Shown in pieces: positions 60,907 through 64,000 of a stretch of 64,000 nt of DNA. Each line of letters opens with the position of its first letter. Positions within the stretch are counted from its first letter, which is position 1. The notes under the pieces are model-generated. The model made no database searches and was not told the DNA's origin. It saw only the letters and a list, made by a program, of their open reading frames with translations. Position numbers and translations under genes: made by a program. Source of the DNA: Thereva unica (Eukaryota > Arthropoda > Insecta > Diptera > Therevidae); assembly GCA_949987705.1 (NCBI GenBank), contig CATLJY010000046.1, positions 32,241 through 96,240 on the forward strand, read 5' to 3'.

Positions 60907-62216
60907 CCGGCTCTGACTTCACCTTCGTTAAGACAAAAATCTCAAATGACTGCGTTATTAGTCAAAAGTATATAATTTTTTGCTAGAAAGGATTTAAAAT
61001 AAATTGAAATAAATACAATACTTTCTACTCTAAACATATACATGTATTTCTATTCGATTTTATTTTCATGTATAATACTCGTATAATATATAATAGTATA
61101 TCTATAATATTTTATATAAATATAATTATATCACAATTTTTTACGTTCTATAAATTTATTACTTTTATTTATTCAATCGTGAATGCCTTAAGACATTACG
61201 AGTATTTTTTTATCAAATTACTAACTTATTGCTTTCAGAAATTTGTGTAAACTTCTTTACACTCTGGTCGCTATAGAAGACTAACAATTACTAAAACTTA
61301 CCATTTTCATTTTTTCCGTTCCGTTAATTTTTTTTAATATTATCTGTTTCGTTAATTTTAATTTGCATTTAGTGCACAGCAAACATTCTTGGCAAGATAT
61401 ATTATTTTGTAGAAACTTCATATTATTATAAATTACCAAAGCGTCTCTCAAGTTATTTTCGAAACCAAATAATTAATAAAGACAGAACAAAAAGCAAAAT
61501 AAAATCAAGTTAATGAGAAAAAGGAATATTCAAAAAATTTAATAAAAAAATAATTTCTTTGTCGCCTTTGGTAATGCTTTCTTTAGAACTAACAGTCAAG
61601 GCAAGTTTTAATTTTCGTTTTTCCTGTTTTATTTTGCCCTGTCAGGAATGAATTTTTTTGTTGACGAGGGGAAATTTCTTAATTAGTAATATAGCCTAAG
61701 TCTGTATCTTTCTTGTGATTTTTGATGGCATTCTTCAATGTAGAAAGAAAGTAACCAAGGGTGGAGTTTAATGAACTTAATGTGGATGAACTGTGAACGT
61801 TTTTAATCGAATTAGAGCTTCTCTCGATGTTGATTAGTGGAAAAATTGAGAAAGACTGCTAGGGAAAATGGGAAATGATTGTTGAAATTTTACGAATAGA
61901 ATACTAGATATAGTGGCCATCCAAAGAGATACATGACCAAATCACTCGCATCTGTACATATGCATGTGTTAAACATATCTGTCTGTGTTCTTTCTCAACA
62001 TTGTAATATAAATTATTAAAAAGGTGGCAACATTAGGCTTGCAAAAGAAAAATCGTATAAAACAATTATTATTGATTGTGTTATTTTGATGAACGCAACA
62101 AAGTTATTTTTATAAAATTAGTTCACAATTAACAATACAGCAAAAACGATTAAGTTTTTCTAACAGATCAAGAGTAAGCAAATTAGTGATGTATTTTCTT
62201 TTACCTACTTTACACT
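60907..62216. other. AT-rich spacer
   Basis: No supported feature. 61070-61250 has a low-complexity open frame (mostly Ile, Tyr, Phe), which is an AT-composition artefact. Confidence 0.4.
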
Positions 62217-62411
62217 CCGCCGTCGTCGTCTGGTCCCAAGTCCAAAGTATGAAAGGAGGAGGGTGGTCGACCTGCCGAATTGACCAGAATTGGGAAACCG
62301 AAGAAACTAGGCCAGAAACCGCATGCAAAAAATAGAGACACCGACAGCAGCGTATACGTTGCGGGGACGTCCCGCTTGGTCCGCCAGCTAACGGATCAAA
62401 GAAGAAGAAGA
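62217..62411 (+). repeat. Possible LINE or SINE 3' end with (GAA)n tail
   Basis: A GC-richer island (CGCCGTCGTCG...GTCGACCTGCC...GCGGGGACGTCCCGC) ending GATCAAAGAAGAAGAAGAA in AT-rich surroundings. The ending resembles retroelement tails; faint translations such as RPAELTRIGKPKKL are insufficient for a family call. Confidence 0.3.
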
Positions 62412-63924
62412 AAATTTGATTTATTTCAATTTCCAGATTAAAAAATAGCAGGTGGTATTAGGTGAAGTACAATACATAGAAATTTATTTGTAGCTGCTAT
62501 TTTAACATTGAATACTCGCATCATTTAACTAAATTTTTCTCTACTTGTTTAACTATATACTTAACTATCAGTTAACCAAAATGGCTACTACGGTTTTAAA
62601 AAATACGTCTTTTAGAAAGCGCCACATTTAGACGTGTTTGAAATGTACCTGCTCCCAAAAGCTTCTTAAATACGTACATAGATTGTAAGGACGATTTTAT
62701 ATACCTAAAATTCGAAAAAATAGAATAACCATATTAATAGAGAAATAAATTTAATAAAAAAACACAAAAAAATAATATATTTAAAAATTAATATCTAATT
62801 AAAAAGCGATTAATAGCAATTTATATTAGAAAAAACGCAAATATATAAAATATGTAGCACAAATAAACTATGCTATACCAATAAAAAATGTTCACAGAAT
62901 GTTCACAGAAAAATTATTTTTAAACCATTCGTAAAGTTAAAAAAATATTTAATAAAGCTCATCTCAAAATTAAAAAACCAATAACAACTTGAGAAAATGT
63001 TTGATATTTCTTGAGCACTAAGTATCCATTCCAGTTTTGGATAAAATGCATGTAAAAAAATTATATAATTGTCGGAAAAACATTACAATCTACTTATTAA
63101 CACCAATATTATTTCTTTTCTAGATAGCTATTTTACGATTTAATTAAATAATTTCCAATATAAAATTATTTCTCTTTTTTTTTAGTTCTTCACCATCAAT
63201 ATTTAGTGATATTCACACTTGTCTATAAGTATAAAAAACTGAATTAACTAATAATATAGTACTTAATATGATTTTTGGTATTAATAATATTTTAACATCA
63301 TTTTTTTCTCAGTTTTTTCTCTCTCGCACTATTTGAACAAGTAAAGCTTGTTTAGTTAAAATTTGATTCATTTTCATTTAAAAATATTGCAACAAATAAT
63401 TATATTATGCCTTTTTTAGAAATATAGAAATATCGATACCCTTTCCTTCTTTTTGCTACAAAATTATAGTTTTGTAATTGAATTTTATAAATATTAATTT
63501 TCGTGTACCTCAATATCATCTTGCGAAATGACCATATCATAGGTGTTTATTTATATCGAAAAAAGTATGTACGTAGTATCACATAAATTGCTATAAAACA
63601 CCAACTTTTTATTCAATTTAGTACATTATCATCGAAATAATATTGAAAGAGAAAACAAAGTCTTGCGAAAGCCTCGCCCTTCTTTTCAACTGTGCTCGGC
63701 TCATACGCTCTACCTACAGCTCCCTTTCTTAGACTCCATATTGACTAGGATTTCGTTCCTAAATAAAGCCGTTCGAGTATACAATAATATTTCGCGGTCA
63801 GTATTTTCGAACTCCTACAAAACCTCATCATCATCGCCATCGTTCATCACCATCTGGTTCCCATCCTCCTACACTTCATATCCCAAAAAGTATTCTTTCC
63901 GTCACACTAACCGGAACCGAAGAG
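62412..63924. other. AT-rich spacer
   Basis: No supported feature. Around 63690-63830 a segment with AATAAAG and ending CCTACA has some appearance of an LTR end, but no repeat of it is in the window. Confidence 0.35.
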
Positions 63925-64000
63925 CAATCCGAAGCATTTTTTATGTAGGAATTGCACCTGAAAGTGTGCTTGGTCCGTACTTTTTCAGGAATGGTAAGTA
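63925..64000 (+). pseudogene. Possible mariner-like transposase fragment at right edge
   Basis: The plus strand ends with IFYVGIAPESVLGPYFFRNG and then GTAAGTA. GPYFF preceded by a hydrophobic strand with Gly is the second-aspartate neighbourhood in mariner/Tc1-type transposases. Only 25 codons are visible and the sequence continues beyond the window. Confidence 0.25.

Noticed and set aside
63690..63830. LTR-like segment (AATAAAG, ends CTACA)
   Set aside because: No second copy, no primer binding site and no TG start could be placed.
63990..64000. Splice donor ATG|GTAAGTA at the right edge, suggesting a host exon
   Set aside because: The preceding 25 codons look mariner-like; the window ends before any confirmation.

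Overview
The window looks like a stretch of animal, most probably insect, nuclear genome. It is AT-rich, has no operon-like gene spacing, and consists almost entirely of nested transposable elements of families common in insects: Helitrons, Ty3/gypsy LTR elements, I/Loa-like, Jockey-like, CR1-like and RTE-like LINEs, and hAT, PIF/Harbinger-like and Transib DNA transposons with their short non-autonomous relatives. I found no host protein-coding gene that I can defend. Almost every coding fragment belongs to a mobile element, and most are frameshifted or interrupted. All family names come from reading motifs by eye; no database search was run.

Layout, left to right. 1-2.24 kb: minus-strand relic of the N-terminal half of a Helitron replication/helicase gene, running off the left edge. 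2.6-8.2 kb: two non-autonomous Helitrons with textbook ends (A|TC...CTAG|T), one holding a 12-copy, 118-bp minisatellite, the other a PIF1-type helicase fragment. 8.4-14.9 kb: small inverted-repeat elements, LINE scraps, a TTAA-flanked element nested in another inverted-repeat element, and a solo LTR. 14.9-18.0 kb: little recognisable. 18.07-23.99 kb: a complete Ty3/gypsy element on the minus strand with two LTRs and a CTAC target duplication; its gag is split by a PIF/Harbinger-like element carrying a duplicated MADF-like exon. 24.0-29.1 kb: a tandemly duplicated repeat unit, the first copy split by a young I/Loa-like LINE with an uninterrupted 1237-codon ORF2. 29.1-33.2 kb: a small TA-flanked DNA transposon with a two-exon start of an ORF, then a decayed RTE LINE. 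34.3-35.5 kb: a long foldback element with a 9-bp target duplication in the middle of a palindrome.

36.0-42.65 kb: a second Ty3/gypsy element (minus strand), split by a Jockey-like LINE and a hAT MITE. 43-51.2 kb: a LINE fragment split by a hAT element, a foldback repeat, three tRNA-like Pol III-type units in a row, and a CR1-like LINE from which the reverse-transcriptase domain has been lost. 52.7-55.6 kb: an RTE fragment split by a Transib element with 5-bp target duplication and a decayed RAG1-related transposase. 55.7-64 kb: a gypsy integrase fragment split by a MITE, a hAT transposase relic, MITEs and long AT-rich stretches without recognisable genes.

The genes do not form a pathway. 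What the window records is an order of insertion. Elements with uninterrupted ORFs or near-identical repeats (the I/Loa-like LINE, the LTR element, the 58-kb MITE) are young, while the hosts they interrupt are old. Several splits can be read exactly, because the target-site duplication and reading frame of the host element are still visible on both sides.
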